The translations under genes and the position numbers were made by a program. A stretch of 64,000 nucleotides of DNA from contig WBMW01005315.1 of assembly GCA_013396635.1 (NCBI GenBank), positions 248,001-312,000 on the forward strand. Reading direction: 5' to 3'. Below the pieces are notes generated by a model. The model worked only from the letters and a program-made list of their open reading frames with translations, was not told where the DNA came from and searched no databases. Origin of the DNA: Penelope pileata. Taxonomy: Eukaryota > Chordata > Aves > Galliformes > Cracidae. This document shows positions 1 to 14,712 of the stretch, one piece after another. Positions within the stretch are counted from its first letter, which is position 1. Each line of letters starts with the position of its first letter.

Positions 1-1384
1 TTGTGCTCAGGCACTGTCCGAATAACAATGGAAAAGGCTGTTAAGCAAAAAATCACACCCAAGAGCAGCAGGATCCAAAACACTTTTGGCTCCATCTGGG
101 ACAATGGAGCCTCTGGTGCACTCCCAGAACTGTTGTGCATCAGCACATGAAATCCCATAAAATCCCTGTGAGAATGGGACGAGGGTCTTCAGCTCCAAAC
201 TCGCCCTGCATCTCCTCCTCCTCCACAAGCACCATCCAAGCCCAAGGCTTACAAGGGCATGTGCAGTGACACGTGCCCTTTCACTTCTTCATTTCTTCCC
301 ATTACTGATTGGGAAGACTTCCTACACATTATTTTAAAGTTTCGTTTGTTTAGCTTGTGCAAAGTGTGTTTTGTCTGGAGCAAGGAGGAAATGAGGGCCT
401 TTACAAAGGAGAGATCCAAACCTGTCCTACACAGCGCTGGGCGATCTGCGCTGTGCATGGAGCTCAGCCCGAGCACGGCTTTTGCAGCAGAAGAAATTGC
501 ATGTTGAACACAGTAATTTATTCTGGGCAGTTTCTTCAGACGGTCTTCCTGCATCTAAACTTAGATGAGAATTCCAGAATCACAGGAACTCAGCCTGGCA
601 CTCCTACGAATTTCTTCAGAATTAACCCAGTACTAGTCACTGTGGTGGGCAATGGAGTCCAAGCCGTATCTGGTTGCTTGCAGGTTGCTGAGCCAGGGAG
701 CCCCATGTGCTCATTAGCACAGCCCTGAATGCTCTGAAGCTGACAGGCAACTGTGGTGTTTAACTATTGCAAGTTGATCGTTTCGGTAGTTAAGCTGAGA
801 ATGCAAATAGGCTATTCACGTGTGATGGGTACACAATGGCCAAAGAACAGGTGCCAACGTTTATGCTAATTTAAAATACCGTGGCCTAGTACTGTGTGCA
901 GCTCTCGGGATGAGTCTGAAACCTTCTTTGAGCTTCTCTGCAGCTGGAAGAGGGGTATTCTCAGACTGCACTGCCTCACAACTATCACCCTCGCACTGTG
1001 TGCAGCTCGTTTTGCAGCCTTGTTTCAGGAAGGCTTAACTTCCTTCCTTAGTCAGTGCTCATAGACAGCAGGGATGGGTAGAAAAATGGAGAGGAAAGAA
1101 CGGTATGTCAAATTGGACAGAGATGAGAACAGCTGACAGGGAAAACATCCCGGCTGAAAACAAAAGCAGAAGAGCCAGACCAGCAAGAAGAAGCTGGTTG
1201 ATAAAGACCTCTTGAGATGAGTTTTAGGAAAGAGAAGGACAGAAAGCCAAGGGATCTTGCAGCACAGTACAGAAAAGGAAATGAAACATCGGGAAAGTTT
1301 CATTTTCCCTTCAAAAATGTGTTAGCCTGTTAACAGCTGTCTGATTAAAAGGAGAACTCACCTGGCAAAAGCTCTTTAAATACC
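1..1384. other. Intergenic DNA, left edge
   Basis: I see no gene, RNA or recognisable repeat here. Open frames are short and overlap on both strands, as expected by chance. This is presumed far-upstream flank of ABCA1. Confidence 0.6.
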
Positions 1385-1985
1385 ACAGAAGCACAGAATC
1401 ACAGAGGTTGGAAGGGGCCTCTGGAGATCATCCAGTCCAACCCCCTGGCTAAAGCAGGTTCCCTACAGCAGGTCATACAGGAAGGCATCCAGGAGGGTTT
1501 TTAATATCTTCAGGGAAGGAGACTCCACAACCCCCCCTGGGCAGCCTGTGCCAGTGCTCCATCACCCTCATGGTACAGAGGCTTTTCCTCATGTTTGTAT
1601 GGAGTTTTCTGTGTTCCAATTTGTGCCCGTTGCCCCTTGTGCTGTCTCTGGGCATCACTGAAATGAGCCTAGCCCCATCCATTTCAATCCTTTAGATATT
1701 TATAAGCATGGTAAGTCTCCCCTCAGTCTTCTCTTCCCCAGGCTGAACAGCCCCAGGTCTCTCAGCCTTTCCTCATCAGGGAGATGCTCCAGGCCCCCCG
1801 TCATCTTTGCAGTCCTCCGCTGGACCCTCTCCAGCAGTTCCCCATCTTTCTGGCAGTGGCGAGCCCAGCACTGGACACAGCACTCCAGATGTGGCCTCAC
1901 CAGGGCAGAGCAGAGGGGGAAGATCATATCCCTCAACCTGCTGGCCACATCAGGCCACCCTACAGTTAGAAACAACAGGTTTGCT
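1385..1985 (-). mobile_element. CR1 LINE retrotransposon, 5'-truncated copy
   Basis: Read on the minus strand, this is the 3' end of a CR1 element. It carries the C-terminal part of ORF2 (reverse transcriptase): a frame at about 1700-1960 holds the family landmarks [20 protein letters not shown] and [14 protein letters not shown]. The usual 3' UTR follows, ending in short cagaatca-type repeats near 1385-1400. The copy lacks the endonuclease and most of the RT, so it is dead on arrival, as most CR1 insertions are. The 1985 boundary is approximate because similarity fades after about 1960. The right-hand limit cannot be set by a target duplication, since CR1 usually makes none. Confidence 0.93.
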
Positions 1986-4900
1986 GGCACTCTTAATGAG
2001 GAATCCAAAGACCTGACCTGGTGAAAATGTACTGGCTTACCTACAGGTGCAACAACCTCTACAGCTGCCTAATCAAACAACTGCAAGTTGGGAGCAGTGG
2101 CTGCATGGACTGCTTTTGGCTTGATTTCTGCTCTGGAGGCTCTGCAGCATGTTGTTCCTCTGCATCCCCCACTATGTGGTACCAGTGCTTGGGTGCATGG
2201 ATGCCCCAAGCATCATGTTTCATCTTTCCTGCTGTGGCCCTGGCACTCACTCTGTACTCTGGGAAGTGAGCAAAAGATTGCTGCTGGCTTAAGGCGGAGA
2301 TGTGGCTCCAGGAGGTGCAGGTGGAGAGGTGGGACCATGGCACCCTGCTCAGAGCGGCTGTGCACATACAGCCTGTGTTGCTTCCACCTGAATTTCCTGT
2401 CTGCCTCTGTATGTAGTATTGGGATAACATCATCCTCCTACCTTCCGGGATGCTTCTGGCAAGACATTGATATGGTTTTTGGACTGTTCACAGTAGCACA
2501 GAAATTCCCTGCTTCCATCCTCAGAAAAGGCTTGGATGCTGTTTTCTAGCTCAGGGTTTTGCACAAGAAAAAAAAAAAAAGCCAGTGGGAAAACAATTAC
2601 ATGAACCCTTACTCAAAGACCATTGCAAGGCATATGTGTGAATGAAGATAGCTTTCATCCTGGCATTCCATCAGGTCTGAGTGCTTGACATTTCCACCAT
2701 CACAGTTTTCCAGCGAGGATTTGTGTGTGTGCGACACAGTTGAGAGCCTTTCCCCAGGAGCTTAGGAGTTAAACCTCCCAGCAGTTAAAGCACTGGACAG
2801 TCCTTCAGTGAATCATTCCTGGGCATATATTCACTCAGAGCTTGGCCAAACAGTAGTTTACTTCATGCACGGTGAATGTGTCCACATGGGAAGTGCAGTG
2901 CTCAGTTGCAGATTCACTTTCTTCCATAGTAAGAAGGAGCTTCCCCATGTAGACAAGCTGTAAGTCATGCTGCATTTAAGCCAGTGATACAGTGGCCAAT
3001 GGAGATGGAGGGATGCCTTGCAGTAATTAGGCATATTTGCGGCATGTCTCAGTAATTCAGCAATTTGCTGACTTGAAGAAGCAAACTCCCTGCCTGCATG
3101 TGCCAGGCTTTCATCCTGGTCTGCACTGGTGCGACGTGGCTGAGAGCATCAAAGGCGCCCTGATTTGTTCTGTCACAGAGCTCAGCTCAATGAGACCGAG
3201 CAAGGAATGTTTGTGCAGGCTGGGGATGGTGAGGAATACAGGAAGTCTTCTTACAGGGAAGGAGATGGGAGGAAAGGATGTGGGAGTCTGAGGTTTGAAT
3301 TGATACAAACACTAAATCACGTTACTTATTCTGCCGAGATAACTCTTTCATTCCAGCGTGGAAGCTTGTTGATATTTGCTTTTGACTATACTTTTCCTCA
3401 GGATAAGCAGGAATGAGGTGCTTTAGAACCCAGTCTTGTGGGAGAGAAAGAGATAAAATGGTGTGCTCCACCAAGGTTCTCACCCATGCATGATTTACAT
3501 ACTTTCATTAACACCAGCGGATAAGCAGATTCATCCATTTGTTTAAAACTCATTATACTTGCGAGGAATTAATTAAGCTTGTGAAAATTTGGAAAGCACA
3601 AACTTTGCTATGAGAGACTTGATCTTAAGCATCTCTGGAGTTGTCTTGCAGCCTGGCCGTGTGTGTGCAGGACTCAGATGCTATTTTTATGGGGCAGAGG
3701 GGTGCTTTCCACATGGACTGGCCTGACAGAAGAGCTTGAGAACGTTTTTCCTTTAGTAGGTGCATGCAGAGCCCTGGGTGTCTGATTCAGCTCCATATAA
3801 ATCAGCGGTGTTGCCGGAGCTGCTCAGACTGGAATCTCCAGCCAGCAGAAAATACCTTGATCTGTGATTACATGAAAGGCTGAAATGGAGTGACCCCTCT
3901 TTACCATCTGCTCTTGAACTGATGGAGTCGGAAAGATAAGGACTGGTTTTGTCCTGTCTATTACTGGGTGCTCTCCTTTATTCTGAGTTTATATAGAGCT
4001 GAGCAAAAGGCTTTGACTGTAGCTGCTCTCCGCTGATATAAAATAATCACTCATCTTCTCCAGAGCAGTGGGGAGGAACGCGAGTCAAAGGTGAGTGACA
4101 GTGATTTGTGGAAGTGCCAGAAGTGGGGTCACTCTCTATGTATTGCTTCGCAACCCCTCTCGTCTATGCCATTATTTGGACGTACTGTTGCATTCAGCCT
4201 CTACTTCATGGTCATACACAGCCCTAAGCCAGTCTGTACATCTTAAAGAACGGGGAGAGGCCGGCCATCTGCCGTGTACTGCTGCTGCCAAAACTCCTCA
4301 GAATATTAACAGCAAGACAAAGCTTAGCTGCCAGCAGTCACCATCTAGGAAGCACCAGGGAGCACGAGTGAAAAGATGCAAATACAAAAACTGAGTCTGC
4401 AAATCAATGCCAGGAACAAAAAGCTGAAAGGGACGGGATTTTGAGATTCTAGGAAAGTTTGGGTTAACTGGATGGATGCAAGCTTTGTGTATATGGTTTG
4501 GTAACTCAATGTACGGAAGGAAACATAGTTAAGTAGAAGTCTATTGCTGTTGATATTTGAAAGCACAGGTTAAAACCAGATTTACGTTTCTGTTTTTCAT
4601 AAAATCAGCTTTGCTTGTTCTTGAATTGTCTTTGATTGTCTTCACTGCTTTTCCTCAGCAAATGGTTTAGATGTGCAGGCTCACACATTCTCAAATCCTA
4701 GATACATGCCAGAAAATTGGTTACTGAAGATGTTCTCTAAAAGCATAAAATAAACAGCAAAGGAATACGTTAACTGTGTCTGTTCCCCTTCTTTGACTCG
4801 CCAATTCTAAGCAGAAAAAGTCCACACTTGAAACAATTTCTGTGCATGGTAGGTAACCGATCAAACAGGAAGCGCATCCACGGACAGCAGTGAGTCATCC

Positions 4901-7900
4901 GAATCTCCAGAGCCTCTTCCAGTTGTGGGGGAGCCAATAACTCCTCCACTGCTGGGAAGGTTTGAAAGCTGAAATGCAGAGGCTTGCACAGAGCTTGCAC
5001 AAAGCTCTGGTGGCAGTCACAGTACAGTCAGAATGCCATTCCCAAGGTGGCTTATACCGTGCAAAAGGAAGAAGTGTCTTAAAATTCCTCACCGCTGGTC
5101 TTCCTCCAAGCAGCTACAGCATGATGGGATCTTTTGCTGCATGTTTTCCTGTGAGAGCAGGGCTCCAACATGGCTATGGAGGGGTTGGACCCCTGCTCCA
5201 TCTCCCCCATGGCAGAACATTGCACTGTGTGCAGCTGGGCACACTTGCAGAGCAGCTCTGTGCAGGTCACTTTCCAGTTACTCTCTTTCCTTTTGGAGGG
5301 AGAGCAACGTGTAAAACAATGGGTGGGAAGACCCATGAAGAAGTCATTTTTTCCACCCTCTTTTCCCAAAGTAGGATCGACTCAATTTAAGCTTCTCCTT
5401 ACAGAATACTTCATTAGAGGCTGCCGTGGGGTAACATCCAGGAAATTAAAGAAAAAATCAATGTTAAGACATAGTGTAAATCAAGATGGATTCCTGCTTC
5501 TTGCTGCCATTCCCTGGCAGGTTGCAGGCAGTTCTGCAGAGTGTTGGTGTGTGAGAGAGGTTCTGCTCCAGCTGCAGCCTTCAGGGACACACCTGCACAC
5601 CTGCAAGAGCAGTTAAGCTGCTTAATGCAGAGAGGATTCTTAACTCTTCTTAAAAATTGACCCAAAGAAACCCCTGAAAGAACATCTCTTTTTTTCTCTG
5701 GATGGAGTTTGTTCTTGCGTAGGCAGGATCAGAATGCATCCACAAATCACTGCTGTTTTTATTTGTCCGTGTGTAATGAGCTTTGTAGTCAGAGAGAACT
5801 GATGAAAACATTGATAATTATGCTCTGAAAACTCTGATTTATGGTTGGTATGAAAGTGAAAAGTTTGTACATTTCGCCTCCTGTTTGTTTAATGTCTTTC
5901 ACTCTTTTTCTGGTTCTTCCACGCTTTTCTTCCCTTTTTTCTTTTTTTCTTTTTTAGCTTTAGTTGAAAGGATGGCAGCAAGGACATGGGGAAGAAAGAA
6001 CAAAAGTGGAGCCCTTTTGTTTTTGAATTTTGGATAAGAAAGTATTCTTTTATCCTGTAGACAGCAAGCATGTTTTCATTCCTACTTTGACAGGAAACCC
6101 ATCTCCCATTTCTAAAGGCCAATTCTGGAGACAGAGAAGTTTCGATGAGTTTCCCAGTTAGCTCTCCAACTTCTGTTCCATTCATGCAGTCTGAGATTTC
6201 CCAGCTGTAATACCCTTAGGTGATGTTGCTACATTCAATCTGCTATGCAGGAATCCATCCTGGGCACAGTATTACATTATTTGCGCAATGTTTCTTGCAC
6301 AGAGCTCCATGCTCTTCCCACTGCACATGTGCCCGAACTGTAATAGCACAGAGAGGAGTTTGCATAAGCTTTCTGCCATAGGAGATTTATTTGTCATGAG
6401 TACTGGAGCCTATGTAAACAGACCATTAATATTACCTCTAAACAGTACCCTAATTATTGTGTGCAATGTTTAGAAGTCAACAAGGAAAACAGGTAAGGTA
6501 TTGTCACTCCAGAGCTGTCACTCCATTGTGTCCCAAAGAAATTCTAGAGAACATTGGCAGCTTTGAAGGCACTCATCTGTGAGAGGCTGCCTCAATCATT
6601 CATTAAAAATGAAAACAAATTAGGAAAATTAAGTGTGAATGACAATACCAAAAAAATTCAAAAGCAATCTTGGAGAATAAAAGTGGAAATTTGAGTGGAT
6701 TCTTTAAAGTTGCTTTGGAAATTGGGACAACCACTTACTTAACTTACTCTTTTTTTTTTTTTTTTTTTGGAAGACTCATAAAGCATCTTCACCTCGATGT
6801 AGCAAAGGGACTGCAAAACATGCAAATGGACTACAGCAAACCTTTGTGTCAGAGATAAACACACAAAGCCTGATCAACGGAGGGCTGCATCTGAAGAAGA
6901 CTGAACTTCTTCTGTGGAAGGGATTTGTTGACGATAAGCATTTATGGTAAACAAGATTTCATCTGCGTATTAACAGCAATCCATATAGCTCCTTGGCCTT
7001 CTAAGACCAAAAAGTGGTAATGGGAGGGGGGAAGGAAAAGAGCAACGATCAAGTACGCCTAGTTCACGATGAAAAATTATTTGCAGAGAAGCTGTAGATT
7101 TGAAGGTGAGATACTGAAGTAACACTCAGTTAATCAGCCCAGTGTGTTTAAAGGGTGAGAGTTTTACATGAATGGAGGAGACTGGAAGCCCCTCCAGTTA
7201 ATCTCTAGGAGCGATGACAACCAGGTGTCTTACCAAACAGCACGTGAACGCTGAAGAAGATCTGCAAAACTATATTAGCTCTTAACCCCCCACGATTAGA
7301 ACAACATGTAATGACCAATCTACCGAAAGCTCTGGTGAAAAGAACAGTTCTAGAGAAATGAGATTGTGTTTGTTTCTGATACAGTTTTCCTGATCACAGC
7401 TTCTTATGAGGTAGTACTGTTTCTGGCACCTGCATTGCAAGAACTTGGCAAGGTGATACTTAATTTAATAATAAAATTCTACCAAAATTTAAAATGTCTG
7501 TTGATCTTGTGGTAAAACTTGAGAGCTTTAAATGATAGCATATGGTTTAAACTTGGTTTACATCTACCTGTGTCCTCTCCTTCCTTTAGTGTGCCACGCA
7601 CATCAGTTTTCTTGGCCTTCTACTCCTTTATACAGCTCTTTTGGCAACTGACATTTTTAGAATCATTTGCACTGCACATTTCTTTTTGGTAGGCTACAGT
7701 GATTCTCTATCCCATGCATGACCAAAGAGTCCTGGAAATCTCAGCCAGAAACACTTATCCCTGGTCAGAACTTCATAAAGATATGAAAGTCAGCTCTGAT
7801 GGGCAGCTCAGGGAAGAATGCCTGGGCAAAGATTATGGGATACAGCAATTGTTAAGATTCCTCCCGATGTGCCAAAGAAGAAAGAGAACAAGTTTTTACA

Positions 7901-10900
7901 GATACCAAGAAACACAGCACAAACAGATATATTGCTCTGTAATTCTGATGGGGCTCATGCTGAAGGCATTGCTTTTCTGAAGGAAAAAAAATATCCGTGG
8001 GACACTCTGAGGCTTTAGAATGGAGGAAACAGTTAACAGGAGAAGGAAGAAGCCCAAGAATTGCCCATTTTTATGGAAAGTCTGGCTAGCATGACAAGGA
8101 GCCTAGTGAAGCAGGACAGAATGAGTGAGCATGTAAAGATTCAAAGACTGAGAGAAAGATGTTGATTTTCTTCTCCAAAAGAAGAGCACGTCCAAAATGT
8201 TGCATCACTCTTGTTAAAGGGGCAGGTGGGAATGTGCTGAAGAAGGAGAAATACCAAATGAGAAGCTGAAGGGAAAGAGCGAGAACCTTTCCTGAAGAAA
8301 AGGAAGAATCTGGGATACAGAAGTCAGAGAGTTTTGCTGCTGGACAACAGACAGCATTTCACACTTGGGCATGCCATGTGGGGACAAAGAGGAAAAGTCT
8401 CTGAGAATTGTAAGAAACAGCATTTTCAGGTTCTGGAGAAAACAGAACATTTCAGGTTCTGGAGCCTCTCTGGAAATGTAGCATAGACTGTGAGCCCACT
8501 GAACCTCCGGGAGGATTGCTGATTTCCTGACCAGCACAGTCTCTTGTACCAACACTAAAGGCATGTGCATCAATGAGAGCAGTCCCTACAGCTACCCAGT
8601 CACACAGTAATGGAGAGGGGTGCACAGAACAAGGTTAACCTCAACTATCTCCTCTTGCTACAGATGCTATTGAGAGAATTAAGAGGCATGGGGAGAGAAA
8701 TACCAGTTCTTCAGATTAAGACAAAATGAGCAGAAGCAGGAACTGCACCATCAGAGCCAAGAAAGAGACTGCGTCTGCAGCACAAGTTGGCTACACCCTA
8801 ATCCGGCCCCAGATGCCTGCAAGTAGCTGGAGAATGCAGAGGTCAAGCCTGCTGCCTTGATAAAAGAGCTTGGAATATTCAAGAAGTGAAGCTGTTTCAA
8901 AAGGGCAAAATATAACTGTCAGAACTCAAAAGCTGCCCTGTTTTTTTTTTTTTTTAAACGTAGAAGCACAGTGCAAAGCAGACCCCAGACTGAGCAAGCA
9001 TTTAATCTAGTGAGAGGAAAACAAGTCAGACTGTACAGAGCAGACTGCAGTGTCTGTAAGTGAGCGTGGAGTCAGCTGGCAGTTCTGAGTAGCTTCGGAA
9101 AGATTTAGGATTGAATGGAGATCCTTCGTTTCCCAATGTGACTGTGGGTTGATGTCCAGGGAGGCTCCTGATTTCAAGAGACACCTTTAAAGCTCCATTG
9201 CACAAGGTGCTTATCCAGCTGGATGAAAAGAACAAAGCAAAATACAGCCTCAGTCCTGTCTCTGAGAACAGTCCCTCCTGGAAAAGGAGGGGTAGGAGAG
9301 GTGCCTCTTGCCTCTTGGAAAGCAAGTCCCTGTAGGATGGCATGGATGCTCAGAAGCTCAGTAAAATGGGGTACTTACGAGCTCAGTAAAGGCAGAGGTG
9401 GGAAAAGAGGAGGAAATAGTTCTGACAACAAGTGTGACTTTTCCTTTGAGGGCATTGAATTTTATGGCATGCAAGAGTCCGTTATCTTCCCTTTTCATGG
9501 ACGTGGAGATGCTCAGGAAAAGACTGGGGCAGTTTTCCAGCTCCACGCTGCAGGTTTGGTGGGAACAGAGCAAGCTGGAGGAGGCTGCTGTGAGCCTAAA
9601 AGGGTGTCTTTTCTTGGGTGGAGGCCAAGGGGCTTGCTGGCCTGTACACTGCAGTGCTGCTAAGTAAAAACCGCTCAGGGCCCGAGCATGGCCTGCTCTT
9701 AGTGTAAGTCCTTCAATAAATGAAAGGTGAGGTACAGCGTGCTCTCCTCCACGGCCTCTGGTCACTGAAGCAGACCAAACGTGTACAGAGCAGTCCCTCC
9801 TCCCTTTCCTTCTGGTTCACAAGCTGGGTTTGAGCACTAGACAGTGCCCTTCCTTCCCTTCTTGAGTGTTGTTATCTAGTGAAGGAAAAGCATCACTTCC
9901 TCAGACTAGCTCCCTGCCACAAGGATTTGCTCTGAGTGCTGTAGTCTGCAGCTCCAGAGCTGCGAGTGAGGGGAGATGTGGCAACCAGGGACTGACCTGG
10001 TCTGTAGTTACAGTTTGGAGGGAGCACTGCTGGCTTAGGCAGTCCAGTTCCCAGAAACACACCTCCACTGGCTCATGGAACTGCCCCAACACATCCTCCC
10101 TATGTGAAAGGTGGAATCTTTTGTAGTTATAGTTCCAGTGCAGGAGTCCTTATTCAGGCAAACATTGCATTGCACTGAGCTTCACGAGCACTGATCAAAT
10201 ACAGATTTTTGATCATTCAATACTCGACCTCTCTTAAGTCATTGTTTAAGAAACCAGACAACTACAACTGATATGAAATGGCATTTAGCCAGCCACAAGG
10301 AAATGTTTGCAATTAACCATTTTAACTTCTATTTCAAGGGCTAAGCAGGTGAAGTTTAAATCCAGGTTCATCCCATTTTACACAAGTAAAGATTTGTCCA
10401 CCAATACCTAAGCCGAGGCTAGATAAAGCCACGTTGCATCCTTTTATTTGGCTTTTTTGCATTTGATTTGGTCCCGTGTTTACTAGACTTCACTTCTGTT
10501 TTGTGATGAAGCTTTGCTTCCTTATTCTATCCACTGGGGATGCTACTAGAATGAACATATTTCACTGGGGATGAAGCACAGAATTTTTAAAGCATTGTCT
10601 TTATTCACAGTGGATTTTCACGCTCCCCATAGCTAACCATTCACTCACATTAATTGCACAGAAACCTTGGGTTGTACAGGCCAGGATATCCCTATAAAAG
10701 CTGTATGGCAATGTACACGTAAAGCACACTAAAGTGTTTCTGAAGGAGTCTTGATTTGTTTGAAAGTTGGACAACTGCACAAAGGAAGACTGAGAACACA
10801 AAAACATACACGTGCTGCATGCCATTGTAAGGTATACCTCTGGGAAATCTGAGAAAGGAATAAACTTCGTATATAAAATTAGAATTGCAGCCTCAGATGT

Positions 10901-13900
10901 ATTTCAGTTGGCAATTCTACATATTTTCTTTGCTCTTCAAACTATAGGTTAAACCCATGGTCTGGGGAAACCAGCTTATTTCTGGTAACCTGAAGGATTC
11001 TTACCAGCTAAGAATTTGGCTGCATGTTTATTTTACATCCAAAATGTAGTAATTTTGTTAAAGTGAGCCACACACCACCTTACTGTATATAGATAACTGT
11101 AGATGTCACTTGTCATGTGCTTACCTTTGTGAGAAATGACAAGGCTGTGCTTGTGGCAATGGGACCTCTTCTTAAAATAGCAGCAATAATTTGGCAACTA
11201 ACCTTCACAAGAGATGGTTTTTAAATCGCCCTTTTTAAATACCACATACATGACATTCAAAAATGTTACCCGTATCGCTTCATTTGCAATTTGCTTGTGC
11301 CTAAGCTTCAATATATGTATGTTTTATTAAAAAGCTTTAGAAATATCTTCTTAGTGACTGAAGGCAGTTTGAAACTTACATTTATACTGAAGGACGGAGA
11401 GAATGAGAGCAAGTTCTTTGCCTCCAACGGGCCCTGGCATAGCCTGCAATGAATGTACTTTGTCCAGAGGGCAAGAACTTCTCAGGTTCAGCACTTGATA
11501 CAGCACAGATAAGCACCTCAAGGCTTCCTCACTGCAGGGCAAAGTGGAGGACACACGGGTCATTAAGCCTTCGCCAGTGCTTCTGCTCCTCTCCAGATGG
11601 AACGCTGTGTTTTACAGAGCAACAAGAGTGTTACCTGGTTCTGTGTAAATGAGAAGCAGGGGGGAAAAGTGAGCATCATGGCAAGCTGCATGATGCAGTC
11701 ATTTGTACTCACTGGGCTGTAGATCAGGCTGGAGTGACCAATGCCCATCTTAGGAAATATAAATGGAAGATGAGATGCTCAGTGAGAATTTAAGTTGATA
11801 TAAAATAATAACGATGCAGTTTTTTCTTACTGCAAGTTAGAAACCTCCTTCCAGGAAGATCTTATGAAAGCTGCCACCTCAGCTGACTCAGGTATTGCAA
11901 ATCAAGAGAGACAGTAAAACAGCACAGAACAGATGCTTGCAGTGCTGAATAACCTCCAGTGTGTACCCCAGGATACAACACAGAAGAGTCTGGAAGCTAT
12001 GGCCATGCTGCAAAACTGTCAAGTAATCAAAAAGAGGTGATGAAAATTCCTTGAAAAGCAATTTTGTAAGTAGAAGTGTTACTGATCTGACAACTTTCCT
12101 GCTTCCTGAGCTAAGTCCAAACTAGCTCACCTAGGGTTAAGAAGAGTTTGCGTTTCCAGGTGAAATATTTCATCTCAACAGCAAAGTGTGTATTAAATGG
12201 TGGCATTCTTTATTACAGAGACTTGTCTTAGAGCTCTTCTGTGTACACCAGGGCCCCTCTTGGTGCGACTGGCTCAGCCTATGGCCTTCTCTGGCTTCCT
12301 GATGTCAGGAGCCATCAGCCTGGCAGGCCCCACAATGGCGTGTTCCACCTTGCAGGAGTTACAAGCAAGGAGAAACAACTTCCTCCCCAGCAAGAACACA
12401 GCGTGTTCTCCTATTTTCAGTTCCACCCTTTCATTCCACTACAGAACATCTTTCCCATGAGGAGCGATTTACACATTCTCTGACCTCTCACTGCAACCCT
12501 CTGCAGCTCCAAAGCTCTTCCCTTGCAGCCAGCCTTGGAACCCAGTGTGGGAGTGTGGGCTGTGAGCAGGAGGGTATAGCTGAGGGATAAAACTAGCCTT
12601 TGGGCAAGAAGAACAGCCAGGTGTGACCTGGAGGTGCTTGCCATGGAGCTATGCCCTGGCCAATAGTGGGATGCTGAGACTATGGAGGGGGCAGGAGAGG
12701 TGTTTATCACAGGAGCAGAGCTTGGGGAAGGGAGAGAAATAGGCATTTCCCGAAGTGTTTCATTGTTTATGTTGTTTATATCTTTTTTTTTTTTTTTCCT
12801 CCCCCTCTCACAACCTGATTCAGTAACTGGAAAGATCGTTCCACAAAAGCCAGCACAAGGTTTGCTGGGGATGTGAGCTGTGGGAGGTGAGGCTGCTCTC
12901 CTCAGAACCTCCTGGTCAGGCCTGGCCTCGTCACTGCCCCTTCCCTCCTCGTCCTTCTGTTGTTGGTCAGGGGATTTGCCTCCTCGATTAAATACTCCGT
13001 TTGCTCCTGATGTTAAGTGCTTTACTGGAAGAGGGTATCTAAATGCTTTAACAGTTGACAGAGATGTGGACTTCTCAAAATTAAAAAAAAAATCCATGCT
13101 TCTGAAAGACATTTAAAAAAACAACCCTCTGCCCCTGGAGGAATCTGATTTAGGAAGACACCAGCACCAGGGCAATTTTCAGCCCATTTTCAGCACTCAC
13201 GTAGCACGCCTGCACTGACAGTCAGGTCACTAATTGCTTTGAAAGCCCTATCCAGTGTGCCCCACTCTATTTCAAACACTTCATGGCACGGGATGAGTCC
13301 TAACACTCCGCTGATAATAAACATGCACTTTCTCCCTCTGTTCTGAGCAAACACGCTGAAATTATTTCTATTACAATTTAAAACTATGATCCAGTGAATG
13401 TTTGGAAATGTTCAAAGATTTAAAGCTGTAGCATATGGTGAAAACACAGGGCCGCGCTTACACATTAAAGACCTAATTTTTGTTTCAGTTTAGTCACCAG
13501 GTGAAGGCAGAACTGGAGTGAGTTGGTTTCAGACAATGCAGTTTGGCAGCAGCTGCACTGGGGAATGTGGGATCAGAAATGGCGTCTGGTTGTACATTGT
13601 CCAGCCCTGAGCCCCTTGTTGGGATGGTGGCTGGGGAGGAGGCTGGGTCACGGCTGCAATGAATGTCAGCTCTCATTCAGCACGGAAGGGCATGCATGAT
13701 CAACCTGAATATTCACTGCTGTATATGATGCTTCAGAGGATAACTCTACTTTGAATCACAGCTAGTCCGAGTTCTCTGGAATGTACTGTCAGGTACTTGT
13801 ATTTCTGTGCCCCTCCAAGAAATGCAGTGGTTGTAGGCTGAGAATTGAAAGGCGAGTGAAGGAACTAGAATACACAGTTCCCTCAGTAACCACGTCTCAT

Positions 13901-14590
13901 CCAGGTGGCTCACAATAAGGCAGAGCCTTAACAACAGCCTGCTGGGTGACATCAGTGACTTCATCATGGATGAGCAATGGCAGTGCATTATGTCTGTAGT
14001 GGAAACAATAATTGAGAGTTGCCTGTCTTTTGTTAGCTGTTTTCATTGGTAGAGCCTCTCATGCATTGGAAACGCGCTGCTACACTTCTGCAGATTGCAG
14101 TGCAGCGCTTCTGAGTTCTTCTGATAGGCACTGAGCAAAAACTTAGAGCGGCTCAGGCGAAGGTCGCTGTGTTTCCAGGAGCACGCAGCTGGGAGGACAA
14201 GGAACCACCTGCTGATTTAGTAATTGCTAAGGCCAGTAACACCAGCTGTTTCTCAGGTGGCCATCATTTGCCTGATCTGTCAGAAGGAGGTCAAGCTGAG
14301 CACCATGAACATTTAAGCTGAGGCTGGTTTGCTTTTTAAAAGCTTGTGAGTGGTTGCCACTTTCTCCAAGATCTGACTCAGGTAATTCACCTCGGTGATG
14401 GATGGGGAACAAAGCATTAGCTTCCATGGTTCCTTGCCGCCTCCTGACCATGAAGTAACAGGGAGCAGAAGCCCAGCTCCTGGGGGTGGAAGCTCATTGC
14501 TGGTGGTAACGCTGTAGATGTGCAGCTGTGGACGCACCAGCACCCACCTCGTGCTGGCTGACCCCAAAAACACAGGGACAAAGACACAGG
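1986..14590. other. Intergenic DNA upstream of ABCA1
   Basis: About 12.6 kb with no gene I can support. It holds A or T runs (2568-2580, 6750-6768, about 8940-8955 and 12783-12797), a direct repeat around caggttctggag near 8416-8464, and many chance frames. The longest open frame (231 codons on the minus strand, 12417-13112) has low-complexity lysine runs and no recognisable domain. A TATA-like box at 4037-4043 with a strong donor at 4091 is listed under findings. Distal regulatory elements could lie here, but sequence alone does not show them. Confidence 0.55.
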
Positions 14591-14622
14591 CGAGGAGGTG
14601 AGGGCAGGGAGAGCACGGGGCC

Positions 14623-14712
14623 CTCACAGAACCATAGGCTGGGGTTGGAAGCGACTACAAAGCCCACCTAGCTCGGCTCCTGGCATCCTGCTCCCCCAGG
14701 CCGGGCAGAGGG
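14623..14712 (-). mobile_element. Short CR1 3'-end fragment
   Basis: The stretch from tcacagaaccataggctggg through ggttggaag and on to the C-rich ctgctccccc resembles the terminal ~90 bp of CR1 read in reverse. It is degraded relative to the usual form, and its right end merges into the CpG-rich ABCA1 promoter region, so the boundary is approximate. Confidence 0.65.

Noticed and set aside
2088..2549. 153-codon + strand frame next to the first CR1
   Set aside because: No domain recognised; it overlaps a 124-codon minus-strand frame and is cysteine- and leucine-rich in an unstructured way.
12417..13112. 231-codon minus-strand open frame
   Set aside because: It contains a lysine run from a T tract, no recognisable domain and no promoter or splice context; best explained by chance.
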